Shown: positions 42,560 through 52,072, counted from the stretch's first letter. The stretch: DNA of 64,000 nt from G963675935 sp963719005 (GCA_963719005.1 CAVRAR010000001.1:186001-250000); one strand, 5' to 3'. The notes: a model not told the origin generated them from the sequence alone. Made by a program: numbers and translations.

Positions 42560-42808
42560 ATGAAAGACTGCACCTTCGTGGCCGGAGGCGACGGAGTATT
42601 CGACATGGTAAGGTTCGACTCAAATGTCAAGATCACAAATCACGGAAAGCCGACCTGTGACATACGCTTCGCAGATGGACAGCCCTTCCAGAACCAATCT
42701 GTTATTCCAACGCTGTTTCAACTGTCCCAGTTTGTCAATGAGGCTATACGAATAATCGAACATGGGTTTCAACCTGCTCCTTTCTCACCCCCCATAAGTC
42801 CAAATTAG
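42560..42808 (+). CDS. Possible small hypothetical protein, 82 residues
   Basis: The frame reads MKDCTFVAGGDGVFDMVRFD, then ITNHGKPTCDIRFADGQPFQ and SVIPTLFQLSQFVNEAIRII. The composition is protein-like and unlike the random frames nearby. No family was recognised and no good ribosome binding site is seen. The surrounding 42020-42912 has otherwise no supported gene and may be a remnant of a larger surface-protein gene on the minus strand (frame ending SIGGTGHVVF at about 42446). Confidence 0.3.
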   Translation: MKDCTFVAGGDGVFDMVRFDSNVKITNHGKPTCDIRFADGQPFQNQSVIPTLFQLSQFVNEAIRIIEHGFQPAPFSPPISPN

Positions 42809-42912
42809 GACACTGCCCCGTTCGCCGCTGCCTTGACGGTGCTACATTGACGCCGTTATATTGAAGAGTTTCGCCTCCCCTGAGAGGGGCCGTCCCTGAG
42901 CATCCCACGCCC

Positions 42913-44730
42913 ATGCGCCGCAGCGACATACGCAACGTGGCCATCATCGCACACGTCGACCACGGCAAGACAAGCCTGGTCGATTGCATGTTGCGCCAGA
43001 GCGGGCGGTTCCGCGAGGCTCAACTCGTCGGCCAGCAGATTCTCGACAGCAACGATCTGGAACGCGAGCGCGGCATCACGATCCTCGCCAAGAACATCGC
43101 CATTCCGTATCGGGGCGTGAAGATCAACATCATCGACACGCCCGGCCACGCCGATTTCGGCGGCGAAGTCGAGCGCGTGCTGCGGATGGCCGACGGCGCG
43201 CTGGTGTTGGTCGACGCCGCCGAGGGCCCCATGCCGCAAACTCGCTTCGTGCTCTCGAAAGCGTTCGAGTGTGGGCTGCGGCCCATCGTGGTCATCAACA
43301 AGATCGACCGGCCCGACGCCCGATCGCACGAAGTCATCGACGAAGTGCTCGAACTGTTCCTGCAACTCGGGGCCGACGACGTTTTGGCCGATTTCCCCTA
43401 CGTTTTCGCCAGCGCCAAGTTGGGCTACGTCACCGACGATCCCGCCAAGCCGACCGGCGACATCCATCTGCTGATGGACATGATTCTCGAAAAGATCCCG
43501 GGGCCCGACGTCGACGTCGGCGGCCCGCTGCAAATGCTCGTCACCACGCTCGACTGGTCCGATTACGTCGGACGGATCGCCATCGGCCGGGTGCAGTCGG
43601 GCACGCTTCGCAAAGGGCAAAACATCGCTCTGATGCAAGCCGAAGGGCGCATCGCCCCGGCCAAGGCGGTTTCGGTCTACATCTTTGAAGACCTCGGCCG
43701 CGTCGAAGTCCACGAGGTCGATGCCGGCGACATTTGCGCCGTGGTCGGCATCGAGGGGGTCGAAATCGGCGATACGATTGCCTCGCCGATGGAGCCGAAG
43801 GCCCTGCCGCGTCTGAAAGTCGACGAGCCCACGCTCAAAATGACCTTCGGCGTAAACACCTCGCCGCAGGCCGGCCGCGAAGGCAAGTACCTGACCAGCC
43901 GCCACCTCCGCGAGCGGCTGTTTCGCGAGCTGGAAAAGAACGTCGCCCTGCGCGTCGAGCCGATCGTCGGCACCGAGCAGTTCGCCGTCTCCGGCCGCGG
44001 CGTGCTGCATCTCTCGGTTCTGATCGAAACCATGCGCCGCGAGGGCTATGAGCTTTCGGTCGGCAAGCCGCAGGTGATTTTCCGCGAGATTGACGGGAAA
44101 ACGTGCGAGCCGTTCGAGTCGCTGGTCGTCGAGGCCCCGAATGATCGCACCGGACCGGTGATGGAACTCGTCGGCGAGCGCCGCGGCCAGCTCGCCGAAA
44201 TGACTAGCCACAACGATTACACGTTCATGATCTTCTCGATCCCCGCCCGCGGGCTGATCGGGCTTCGCACGCGGCTGCTGAACGCCACGCAGGGCACGGC
44301 CATCATCCATCATCGCTTCGAGGGCTATCGCCCGATGGCTGACGCGATTCCCGGCCGTGCCACCGGCGTACTGGTGTCGATCGCGGCGGGCAAGGCGGTC
44401 GCCTTCGGGCTCGATAGCCTCCAGGAGCGTGCCGAGTTGCACGTGGCCCCCGGCGACGTGTGTTACGAAGGGATGATCGTCGGCGAGAACAGCCGCCCCA
44501 ACGACATGAACGTCAATCCCACGAAGGAAAAGAAGCTCTCGAACATGCGGGCCGTCGGCCACGACCGCAACATTCTGCTGAAGCCCGCTCGGCGGCTGTC
44601 ATTGGAGGAAGCCCTCGAATTCATCGCCGAAGACGAGTTGGTCGAAGTCACGCCGACACAAATCCGCCTGCGAAAGATCCTGCTGAAGGAGACCGACCGC
44701 CGCCGGGCAAATCGGCAAGCGGCATCGTGA
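42913..44730 (+). CDS. typA: Translational GTPase TypA/BipA
   Basis: The product has 605 residues. The GTP-binding motifs are AHVDHGKTSLVD (G1), ERERGITILAKN (G2, switch I), IIDTPGHADFGGEVERVLRM (G3), and VVINKIDRPDAR (G4). EF-G-like domains II, III and V follow, then the TypA-specific C-terminal domain with NPTKEKKLSNMRA. TypA binds the ribosome under stress or cold and helps 50S assembly. The length matches the family (about 605-610). The gene is alone on this strand after the decayed region and marks the return to core chromosome. Confidence 0.97.
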   Translation: MRRSDIRNVAIIAHVDHGKTSLVDCMLRQSGRFREAQLVGQQILDSNDLERERGITILAKNIAIPYRGVKINIIDTPGHADFGGEVERVLRMADGALVLVDAAEGPMPQTRFVLSKAFECGLRPIVVINKIDRPDARSHEVIDEVLELFLQLGADDVLADFPYVFASAKLGYVTDDPAKPTGDIHLLMDMILEKIPGPDVDVGGPLQMLVTTLDWSDYVGRIAIGRVQSGTLRKGQNIALMQAEGRIAPAKAVSVYIFEDLGRVEVHEVDAGDICAVVGIEGVEIGDTIASPMEPKALPRLKVDEPTLKMTFGVNTSPQAGREGKYLTSRHLRERLFRELEKNVALRVEPIVGTEQFAVSGRGVLHLSVLIETMRREGYELSVGKPQVIFREIDGKTCEPFESLVVEAPNDRTGPVMELVGERRGQLAEMTSHNDYTFMIFSIPARGLIGLRTRLLNATQGTAIIHHRFEGYRPMADAIPGRATGVLVSIAAGKAVAFGLDSLQERAELHVAPGDVCYEGMIVGENSRPNDMNVNPTKEKKLSNMRAVGHDRNILLKPARRLSLEEALEFIAEDELVEVTPTQIRLRKILLKETDRRRANRQAAS

Positions 44731-44818
44731 CGAGTTAATATCGCGGAGCGCGGGCGTCCCGCCCGCATTGTGCTATAATCGAGCTAAGTCCTCTCATTGC
44801 TTCGAGGGAGCCGCTGAA

Positions 44819-45777
44819 ATGGCCAAGATTCAGACGCTCGCCGACGAGAAACTTCTGCAACGATCCGGTTACGCCGGCGGCATTCTGGCTACGATTGCCG
44901 TTCTGGTGACTGTTTGCGCTGCTGTGTTGGTTTTTAGCACCGTGCAGCACGAAGCGAGGATTGAACCTGCGGCGGCCGAAGCTCGTCCACTGTTGTTGTC
45001 CGTGTCCTTCTTTGCGCTTCCCCTGACATTGTGCGCAGTGGCCATGGGCCTCTGGCTGCTGGCGGTCGCGGCGAGACGAGGAAATCCGACGGCGCCCGGC
45101 GTGGTCCTCCTGGTGCTGGCGTTTCAGATACTCCTTGTTCTTGCGGCGTCTTGCATGACGCTGGCCCACGGCGGCGTGCCGACGGCGCTATTGGGACTCG
45201 TGATCGTGATGCTGATTGCCGCGGCCGTCTCCACCGGTCGCAACGTCCTCGTTGAAATGAAGAAACGCGGCCTGTGGGAGGCGAAATTCGCGGCTGCCAA
45301 GGCGAGTCGCGGTCTCTGCGCTTGCGGAGGCGTTCTCCTTGTCGCCGGATACCTTGGTTGGAATGCAAGCCTCTTCATTCCCGCTGTCTTAACGCTGCAA
45401 AACGCAAAGGAACGTGCACAGGAAGTCGAGCGGGCCAAGGCCTTCTTGGCGTGTCTCAAAGAGAAAGAACCGGAAGTGATGAGCGCGTGCAGGATCTGGG
45501 TAAGACGAGGAATTCAGCGTCGATCGACGCCGCGATGAGCAAAGTCGATGCTCTCGACCGCGGGGTTGCTTCAATACAGAGCGAACTTGCCCCGGACGTG
45601 CCACTGTACTCGATCCTCGCGACGTACAGGGACGCCATGGCCAATTGGAAAGACGGATTGGCCGCGCTCGGCGGTCCAGAACCGGACGTGAAGAAGGCGA
45701 TGGAATGCCTGAAGAAGGGTGGCAGCCTTCGCGCCAAAGCGGCAGCCGATTTTGGCCGCCGATACTCGAGCCGCTGA
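44819..45777 (+). CDS. Membrane protein of unknown function, frameshifted
   Basis: It starts MAKIQTLADEKLLQRSGYAG. Four hydrophobic segments lie near residues 20-40, 58-85, 92-120 and 165-185 (for example ILATIAVLVTVCAAVLVF and VVLLVLAFQILLVLAASCM). A cytoplasmic C-terminal part follows, with AKERAQEVERAKAFLACLKE. A one-base change near 45480-45495 breaks the frame; restored, it continues ASIDAAMSKVDALDRGVASI to TGA 45777, about 319 residues. No family was recognised. TATAAT at 44774-44779 may be its -10 box. Confidence 0.65.
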
Positions 45778-45807
45778 TTGGCAGAGGCGAAGAAGGGGGA
45801 TGCCGCG

Positions 45808-45857
45808 GGGCGCGGGCGTCTCGCCTGCCTCGCAGAATGCGGGCGGGACGCCCGCGC
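45808..45857. repeat. Inverted repeat 'cgcgggcgtctcgcctgc' before archease
   Basis: The arms, about 45811-45828 and 45839-45857, pair with two mismatches. It belongs with the 11182-11239 element, and a single arm lies at 44750-44767. Confidence 0.6.
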
Positions 45858-45910
45858 TCCGGTAGCCGCCCCTACTCCCTATTGTTGCCCGTTCGGCTAC
45901 AATTCCTTGG

Positions 45911-46321
45911 ATGCACGAGATCTTTGAACACACCGCCGACGTGGGAATTCGGGCCCGCGCCGACACCGTGGAGGAATTATTCGCCGAGGCCGCCCGCGGG
46001 CTGTTCGCGCTGATGATCGAAAACCTGGACGACATGCGAACCGTCGAGGAGGTGACGTTTCAAGTCAGCGGCGACGACGTCGAGGAGCTTTTTCACGATT
46101 GGCTCGCCGAATTGCTCTTTGCGTTCAACGCCCGCCGGATGGCGCTGGCCGAGTTTCAAGTGCAGTTTGGCGATTCGGAATTGACCGCCGCCGCCCGCGG
46201 CGAACCGATCGACCCGAGCCGGCACCAAATCGCCGTCGAGGTGAAAGCGATTACGTGGTGCGGACTGAAGGTCCAGCGGCAGCCCGACGGTTGGCTTGCG
46301 GAAGTAGTAGTGGATATTTAA
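45911..46321 (+). CDS. Archease
   Basis: The product has 136 residues. MHEIFEHTADVGIRARADTV is the archease signature with the conserved His and Asp metal ligands. ELFHDWLAELLFAFNARRMA and ITWCGLKVQRQPDGWLAEVV follow, and the chain ends in VVDI with the invariant C-terminal Asp-Ile. Archease speeds up guanylylation and turnover of RtcB. The rtcB gene is 131 bp downstream in the same direction, with a 92-bp inverted repeat in between. The pair would carry out RNA repair or tRNA ligation in the cytoplasm. Confidence 0.95.
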   Translation: MHEIFEHTADVGIRARADTVEELFAEAARGLFALMIENLDDMRTVEEVTFQVSGDDVEELFHDWLAELLFAFNARRMALAEFQVQFGDSELTAAARGEPIDPSRHQIAVEVKAITWCGLKVQRQPDGWLAEVVVDI

Positions 46322-46347
46322 CAAACCGCTTGCGGTTTCGCGACACG

Positions 46348-46439
46348 GTAGGGTGGGTCAAGCGCAGCGCAGCCCCACCAAGAGTTTGTGAAAACGATAG
46401 AAGAGACGGTGGGGCTGCGCTGCGCTTCACCCACCCTAC
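46348..46439. repeat. Inverted-repeat element 'ggtggggctgcgctgcgctt' between archease and rtcB
   Basis: The 32-bp arms, 46348-46379 and 46408-46439, match apart from the a/t around 'tcaagcgc'. The rtcB ATG is only 13 bp after the element, so the hairpin would lie against the rtcB ribosome binding site (ggagag). Confidence 0.88.
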
Positions 46440-46451
46440 GGAGAGCAAATC

Positions 46452-47915
46452 ATGTCCAAGCAAGGCTACACCGGACCGCTCGAGCAGATCGACGAGACGT
46501 GCTGGCGGATTCCGACGAACTACAAGATCGGCATGCAGGTCGAGGGTCGCATCTTCGCCGACGAGCGTCTGCTCAAGCAGATTCGCACCGACCAGGCGCC
46601 CGAGCAAGTGGCCAACGTCGCCTTCCTGCCGGGCATTCAGATGGCCAGTCTCGCCATGCCCGACATCCACTGGGGATACGGCTTTTGCATCGGCGGCGTT
46701 TCGGCCACCGATCCGGCCGAAGGAGGCGTCGTTTCGCCGGGCGGCGTCGGCTACGACATCAACTGCGGTGTGCGGCTGATGCGGACCAACCTGATGCACG
46801 AGGAGATTCAGCCGCAATTCGGCAAGCTGATGGAGGCCCTGTTCCGCGGCATTCCCGCCGGCGTCGGCACCGGCGGCCCGTATCTGTTCGGCGGCAAGGA
46901 ACTCCGCCGCCTGCTGGCCGAAGGGGCGGCCTACCTCGCCACGCGCGGCTGGGCCACGCCCGGCGACCTCGAACACACCGAGGCCGGCGGCTGCATCGAA
47001 GGGGCCAACCCCGATTTCCTCAGCCAGCGTGCCCTGCAACGCGGCGGCGACCAGTGCGGCACGCTCGGCTCGGGCAACCATTTTCTCGAAGTCCAAGTGG
47101 TCGATGAAATCTTCGACGAAAAGGCCGCCAATACGATGGGCCTCAAGCCGGGCCTCATCTGCGTGATGATCCACTCCGGTTCCCGCGGGCTGGGCTATCA
47201 GGTCTGCGACGACTCGCTGGCCGCGCTCCGCAAGGTTCCGGCCAAGTACGGCATCGAACTGCCCGACCGGCAGTTGGCCTGTGCCCCGGTCCATAGTCCC
47301 GAGGGCCAGGAGTATTTGGGGGCGATGCGTTGCGCGGCCAACTACGCCTGGGCGAACCGGCAACTGCTGATGTGGCAAACCCGCGAGGTTTTTGCCGAAG
47401 TCTTCGGCCGCACCTGGGAAACGCTGCAAATGGGCCTGATTTACGACGTCGCCCACAACATCGCCAAGATGGAGGAGCACGAGGTCGCCGGCCGGCGTCG
47501 CAAGCTCTGCGTGCATCGCAAGGGGGCCACCCGCGCGTTTCCGGCAGGCCATCCCGACGTGCCCGAGCAATACCGTCACATCGGTCAGCCGGTAATCATT
47601 CCCGGCGACATGGGCCGAGCGAGTTGGATGCTCTTAGGCCAGCCCGGCAGCATGGAAAAGACCTTCGGCACAACCTGCCACGGCGCCGGCCGCGTAATGA
47701 GCCGCACCGCCGCCGTCCAACACGCCCAAGGCCGTCGCATCGACCGCGAACTGGCCGAGCATGGCATTATCGCCAAGTGCCGAAGTTGGAAGGGCCTCGC
47801 CGAGGAGCAGCCAGCGGCTTATAAGGACGTTGACGTAGTAGTCGATGTCGTCCATCGCGCCGGCCTGGCCAGCAAGGTCGCCCGGCTGCGACCGTTGGGC
47901 GTCGTGAAGGGGTAA
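46452..47915 (+). CDS. rtcB: RNA-splicing ligase RtcB
   Basis: The product has 487 residues. RtcB joins 2',3'-cyclic phosphate (or 3'-phosphate) RNA ends to 5'-OH ends, using GTP and Mn2+. GGVGYDINCGVRLM holds the conserved Asp and Cys metal ligands. GSGNHFLEVQ and MIHSGSRGLGYQ give the His ligands, and TTCHGAGRVMSRTAA contains the His that takes GMP. The length and motifs match the classical bacterial and archaeal form. Together with archease upstream it forms a repair unit. No RtcA or RtcR gene is nearby. Confidence 0.97.
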   Translation: MSKQGYTGPLEQIDETCWRIPTNYKIGMQVEGRIFADERLLKQIRTDQAPEQVANVAFLPGIQMASLAMPDIHWGYGFCIGGVSATDPAEGGVVSPGGVGYDINCGVRLMRTNLMHEEIQPQFGKLMEALFRGIPAGVGTGGPYLFGGKELRRLLAEGAAYLATRGWATPGDLEHTEAGGCIEGANPDFLSQRALQRGGDQCGTLGSGNHFLEVQVVDEIFDEKAANTMGLKPGLICVMIHSGSRGLGYQVCDDSLAALRKVPAKYGIELPDRQLACAPVHSPEGQEYLGAMRCAANYAWANRQLLMWQTREVFAEVFGRTWETLQMGLIYDVAHNIAKMEEHEVAGRRRKLCVHRKGATRAFPAGHPDVPEQYRHIGQPVIIPGDMGRASWMLLGQPGSMEKTFGTTCHGAGRVMSRTAAVQHAQGRRIDRELAEHGIIAKCRSWKGLAEEQPAAYKDVDVVVDVVHRAGLASKVARLRPLGVVKG

Positions 47916-48198
47916 AGCACCGCAGTGCGCTCCACCGCGAGAGTAAGAAACGAGCCCTCGACAGCGGTGCCTGTGCCCCCAGTCTCAGACATCACTAATT
48001 CGGTTTTGTAGCTCTGCGGCGGCACGCATTTCGCGCGCGATGCCTGGAAAACACAGTCCTTAGCAAGTCAGAGCAGGGTGGTCCCGTAGATGGGTTGCCT
48101 GACGGCGCTCCTGCGATCAGGGGCTATGTGCTAGCCCGCCGTCATGCATTAGAATGGTTACGAGATTGACCGAAACCCTGTCCCAAGTGGTGAATTGT
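47916..48198. other. Intergenic stretch before the DUF262 gene
   Basis: No gene or strong repeat was seen in these about 280 bp. They should carry the promoter of the DUF262 gene. Confidence 0.3.
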
Positions 48199-48625
48199 AT
48201 GAGCGCATTAGACAACCAGCCTGTAGTTACAAATCAGACCATTGCACAAAACGAAGCGGTCGAAAACGTCTTGGGTAGATACGAAAAGAAGGAGATCATA
48301 ATCCCGATTTACCAGCGTGATGCCGATCAATGGGATGACAGTAAGAAGAGCCTCTTCATCGAGTCGGTTTTGAATCGTCTAACTGTCCCCGCGTTCTACT
48401 TCGCGACAAGCGAAGAGGATCCGGACGTTTTTGAGGTCGTCGATGGTCAGCAGCGTCTTACGACGCTCCTAGCGTTCTTCAACAGTTCATTCACTATGAG
48501 CGCGAGCGACGAATGTCCATATTACGGGCCAAGTTCGCACTACGCCGGTAAGACCTATACGGGCCTAGCCGATATCTGGAAGCGGGCGTTTCGACGGTAC
48601 AACCTGACACTTGTGACCCTTCCAG

Positions 48626-50221
48626 TGTCTTGAACCAATTGGAAATGGAAATTCTCGGTCGCCTGGGTTAGAATCTTCCCCCAGACGAGGAGAATTTCAT
48701 GAGTGGACAACGACGACATTTCGGCACGGACCAGAAGGCTGCCATTCTCAAGAGGTATCTGGTCGATAAAGTGCCCATCTCGGACCTCTGCGACGAGTAC
48801 GGGATCAAGCCGAACCAAATCTACGCCTGGCAGAAAATCCTGTTCGATAACGCTCCGGCCGCCTTTCACCCGGTCGCCAAACGCGAAGCCAAGAGGCTTT
48901 CCGCCCAGGAGGAGGAAGTCGCCCGACTGCGGGCCAAGCTCGTTCAGAAGAACGAGGTCATCTCCGAGTTGATGGAGGAGAACGTCCGCGCAAAAAGAGA
49001 ATGGGGAACTCTAAACGGACGTTGGGTTCCCCACGACACTCGCGATGAAGTGGTCGATTACGTGCGGCGTTGGAACGAGCGCACGGAGATTCCCGCCAGA
49101 AAGTTCGTGGCTTGGCTCGGCATTGGTCAAAGCAAGTTCCACGATTGGAAGGATCGCTACGGCAAGCGGAACGAACACAACGGTTGGGTGCCGCGTGACT
49201 GGTGGCTCGAAGATTGGGAGAAGCAGGCCATCATCCGCTTCTCCTTCGAGTATCCACTGGAAGGCTACCGACGATTGGCGTTCATGATGCTCGACCGCGA
49301 CGTGGTGGCCGTCAGTCCGTCGAGCGTATATCGCGTGTTGAAAACGGCGGGCCGCATCGGACGATCGACGAACAAGCCATCGAAGAAAGGCACGGGCTTC
49401 CAACAGCCGCAAACACCGCATGAACACTGGCATATCGACATCAGCTACCTCAACATCCACGGCACGTTTTACTACCTGACGACGATCCTCGACGGCTACA
49501 GCCGCTACACCGTGCATTGGGAGATTCGCCGCTCGATGACCGAGCAAGATGAACTGACGATCCTGCAACGCGCGCGGGAGAAGTTCCCCAAGGAGACGCC
49601 GCGGATCATCAGCGACAACGGCTCGCAGTTCTTGGCAAAAGACTTCAAGGAGTTCATCCGCATCTGTGGGATGACGCACGTGCACACCAGCCCGTACTAT
49701 CCACAGAGCAACGGCAAACTGGAGCGATTCCACGGGAGCATCAAGGGCGAGTGCCTGCGGCCGGGCACGCCGATCTCGCTGGAGGATGCCATCCGCATTG
49801 TGGCTCGTTACGTGGAGCACTACAACGAGGTGCGATTGCACAGCGCGATTGGCTATGTGGCGCCGGCGGACAAATTGGCGGGCCGTGAGGCGGAGATCTT
49901 CGCAGCCCGCGATCGCAAACTGACGGAGGCCCGCGAGCGTAGAAAGGAGCAGCGAGAGGCGGCCCGTTTGCGGACGGTTGCCTGATCGAAGGAAGGACGT
50001 TACGATGAGAGACGACCTGGGCGGAGGATAGGGCTCCGGTGGGAACCGACCCGAGCGCCGCCCCAGGGGTTGTGAGCGAGGTCCGGGCGGTGGTTCTGCT
50101 GCCGCCCACCTCCCTCGCTTACAACACCAAAGCGAAAAATCCAAGCACTACCAACCAACTTCAACACCCGGACGATCCTAGCAAGCCAATCGAAGTTTCC
50201 ATTTCACGCTGAACCAAGACA
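48626..50221 (+). mobile_element. IS3-type insertion sequence, 1596 bp
   Basis: The ends begin TGTCTTG and share AAATGGAAA at the same offset (imperfect terminal repeats of about 26 bp). The 4-bp target duplication is CCAG at 48622-48625 and 50222-50225. One transposase gene is present. Its own tail (50035-50110) contains a GC-rich hairpin. Confidence 0.9.
48699..49985 (+). CDS. IS3-type transposase (single ORF)
   Basis: The product has 428 residues. The N-terminal helix-turn-helix (RHFGTDQKAAILKRYLVDKV, then DLCDEYGIKPNQIYAWQKIL) is followed by a coiled segment (EEEVARLRAKLVQKNEVISE) and the rve integrase core. The catalytic DDE residues are in HWHIDISYLNIHG (Asp), RIISDNGSQFLAKDFKEFIR (Asp) and SPYYPQSNGKLERFHGSIKG (Glu). 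Unlike classical IS3 elements the two functions are in one frame, with no -1 frameshift. All catalytic residues are present, so the element may still be active. Confidence 0.92.
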   Translation: MSGQRRHFGTDQKAAILKRYLVDKVPISDLCDEYGIKPNQIYAWQKILFDNAPAAFHPVAKREAKRLSAQEEEVARLRAKLVQKNEVISELMEENVRAKREWGTLNGRWVPHDTRDEVVDYVRRWNERTEIPARKFVAWLGIGQSKFHDWKDRYGKRNEHNGWVPRDWWLEDWEKQAIIRFSFEYPLEGYRRLAFMMLDRDVVAVSPSSVYRVLKTAGRIGRSTNKPSKKGTGFQQPQTPHEHWHIDISYLNIHGTFYYLTTILDGYSRYTVHWEIRRSMTEQDELTILQRAREKFPKETPRIISDNGSQFLAKDFKEFIRICGMTHVHTSPYYPQSNGKLERFHGSIKGECLRPGTPISLEDAIRIVARYVEHYNEVRLHSAIGYVAPADKLAGREAEIFAARDRKLTEARERRKEQREAARLRTVA

Positions 50222-51024
50222 CCAGCAGATGTGGAGCTAAGCCTCCGTCTCGAAATCTTTCGCCGAATTAACGAGGGAGGCACGCCGCTCAGCGGCCAGG
50301 ACATCCGGCTCAGCTACTATAGCTAATCGCCCTGCGTCCGTTTTATCCAGGCCGTCGGCATCTTCGATCCCTCTCGACTGGGCGCACGACGCATGATCGA
50401 TGATCTGGGATATCCCTGGCCGTGGGTGCCGCACGTTGACCACGCCGTCGAGTGGAAGGAGTGGTGGGAAGACAGTAAGGCCGCTGTTGGTCAAACAGCT
50501 TCCGAGATGTTCCTTTGGTATCTGATCGGGCAGCATCGCGACAAGGTGGTTAACCAGAAAGCGATTGCAGAGTTGAAACTCCGTTTTCGAGGTAATACGG
50601 ACGAGGTGCTCGACATCTTATGCGCGCAATTGAAGCATGAGGACTCGAATATCGAGGGGCCCCGCCTGTTGCCGAGTCTGGAGGAACTCAAGACTGAGGT
50701 GTTCCCTCACTTCGCGAGATGGTGGTTCGACACGACATCCGGATGGAGTGCGGGCCAAGTGCGAGCGTGGCGAAGCACCGTGCGATAGGGCTATTGATCC
50801 CTTCACTATCGAGGGTGTTCAGCGACAAAAAGCCAACCGAGACCCAATGGGGATTCATTGGACGGTTCCTTAAGTCCAGTCGCGATACGGCCCGTAATGT
50901 CCTTAAGATTGATTTTCCGGAACCCAAGGGCAAGTGGACCTCGCAACGAAAACAATTGGAGGCCTTCGATAAGGTGGCCGAGGAGATCGCAAAGCGGTGA
51001 GTCGCCCAGCCTATCTTACGGATT

Positions 51025-51276
51025 GTGATCCAGAATCCCGAGTGTATCCCGTTCAACTGGAAGTGGGCATGTTATCGCCTTCATGGTGGAATCACTACAG
51101 GGTATCAATGTCCCATGTGCGCAAGAGTCTTCTTCGGGCCGGGGGGGCGTGGCTTCAAGCAACTTCATGGGGACCACAAGAAATCCTGGTCCGCGGGTGG
51201 CCGAACCACATGGGAAAACCTTCAACTACTCTGTGGGCCGTGCAACCTTCGTAAATCCGCCGGATCGATTGGCTAG
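51025..51276 (+). CDS. HNH endonuclease domain protein, downstream of the DUF262 gene
   Basis: The product has about 83 residues with a GTG start at 51025; the start is uncertain. YQCPMCARVFFGPGGRGFKQ is followed by LHGDHKKSWSAGGRTTWENL and QLLCGPCNLRKSAG. This is the HNH (Cys4-zinc type) pattern C-x2-C ... DH ... N ... C-x2-C. It starts 25 bp after the DUF262 gene. GmrSD-type systems pair DUF262 with an HNH nuclease domain (fused or separate), so this is probably its nuclease. It seems intact although its partner is disrupted. Confidence 0.8.
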   Translation: MIQNPECIPFNWKWACYRLHGGITTGYQCPMCARVFFGPGGRGFKQLHGDHKKSWSAGGRTTWENLQLLCGPCNLRKSAGSIG

Positions 51277-51406
51277 ATTTCGGTGGCCGAGCGATCTGAC
51301 GCAGTTTACCATACCGGTCGGGGACGCAAGGTCGCCGGGCCGCAACCGCAGTGAGTCGCAAAAAGTTGATGCCAGTTGTAGAATCTTGGCGGTGAGGTTT
51401 ACGAAC

Positions 51407-51877
51407 ATGACTACCCAACCAAAATCGACGGTTTACGGCAGTCCGGTGCAATTTGACGAGAACCGCATCGGGGCGGCGGCGGTTTATTGCAGCGATGGAC
51501 GGTTTGGGGAACATTTTGACGACTTCCTGCACAACGCCCTGAAACTGCCGCGCTACGACCGGCTCGCCCTGCCGGGAGGCGCCGCCTGTCTGGCCGGGCA
51601 CTTCCTCGCCTTCAAGGACGAAGAGGCGCTGCTGGATCAGTTGCGGTTCCTGATCAAAGTGCATGGCATCGAGCGTGTCGTGCTGGTTGCCCATCAGGAT
51701 TGTGCGTTTTATACGCAGCGGCTACACGTATCGCCGGCCCAAGTGGAAGCGAGGCAGCGCGAAGACATGGAGGCGGCCGTTCGCCGGGTCCGCTCCTTCG
51801 CCCAGGGCTTGACGGTGGAGACGTTCTTCGCCCGGAAACACCCCGACGGCACGATTCAGTTTGAATCGATGGGATAG
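51407..51877 (+). CDS. Beta-carbonic-anhydrase-like protein
   Basis: The product has 156 residues from ATG 51407. The zinc ligands of beta-carbonic anhydrase are visible: C28-S-D30-G-R32 (CxDxR) in AAVYCSDGRFGEHF, and H96-Q-D-C99 (HxxC) in RVVLVAHQDCAFYTQ. LPGGAACLAG matches the conserved small-residue loop. It is shorter than typical beta-CAs (about 200 residues) and lacks the N-terminal arm. Family members reversibly hydrate CO2 in the cytoplasm. Some short homologs have no measured activity, so function is probable but not sure. Confidence 0.8.
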   Translation: MTTQPKSTVYGSPVQFDENRIGAAAVYCSDGRFGEHFDDFLHNALKLPRYDRLALPGGAACLAGHFLAFKDEEALLDQLRFLIKVHGIERVVLVAHQDCAFYTQRLHVSPAQVEARQREDMEAAVRRVRSFAQGLTVETFFARKHPDGTIQFESMG

Positions 51878-51940
51878 TTCTTCTCCGCTTCCAACAGTGT
51901 GCCACAGCGCCAGCAGACTCTGCCATTGGCCAGATTGCTC

Positions 51941-52072
51941 GTCCCGTAGGGACATGCGGCAATAGCCCAGCAGTTTACTGCTGGGCGCCGGGGCCTCCAA
52001 TTCTTCTTGAAAAGTCCCGTAGGGACAACCGAAAACCTCGCGTGACCGTTCAACCGTCCCTACGGGACGGAT
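51941..52072. repeat. 'gtcccgtagggac' hairpins after the carbonic-anhydrase-like gene
   Basis: The 13-base palindrome gtcccgtagggac occurs at 51941 and 52014, and its relative cgtccctacgggacg at about 52055. A separate stem gcccagcag/ctgctgggc sits at 51965-51986. The region 51878-52209 has no gene; transcripts from both sides end here. Confidence 0.7.

Larger units (their letters stand above)
48199..51000 (+). pseudogene. DUF262 (GmrS/ParB-like nuclease) gene broken by an IS3-type insertion
   Basis: The 5' part reads EIIIPIYQRDADQWDDSKKS, FIESVLNRLTVPAFYFATSE and VFEVVDGQQRLTTLLAFF, the DUF262 hallmark. The IS enters at 48626 with a CCAG duplication. Joining across it gives TLVTLPADVELSLRLEIFRR then INEGGTPLSGQDIRLSYYS, in frame. 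Then there is an in-frame TAA (50324), probably from CAA, followed by SPCVRFIQAVGIFDPSRLGA in the same frame. A later frame change near 50740 leads to the C-terminus ending DKVAEEIAKR at 51000. Intact, it would have had about 400 residues. DUF262 proteins are the NTPase/nicking part of GmrSD-type systems that attack modified phage DNA. The gene is dead as it stands. Confidence 0.88.

Noticed and set aside
42856..44562. 568-codon open frame antisense to typA
   Set aside because: Shadow frame; typA is certain and carries all GTPase motifs.
49986..50221. Possible extra gene at the end of the IS3 element
   Set aside because: Only short frames and a GC-rich hairpin; it belongs to the element's end.
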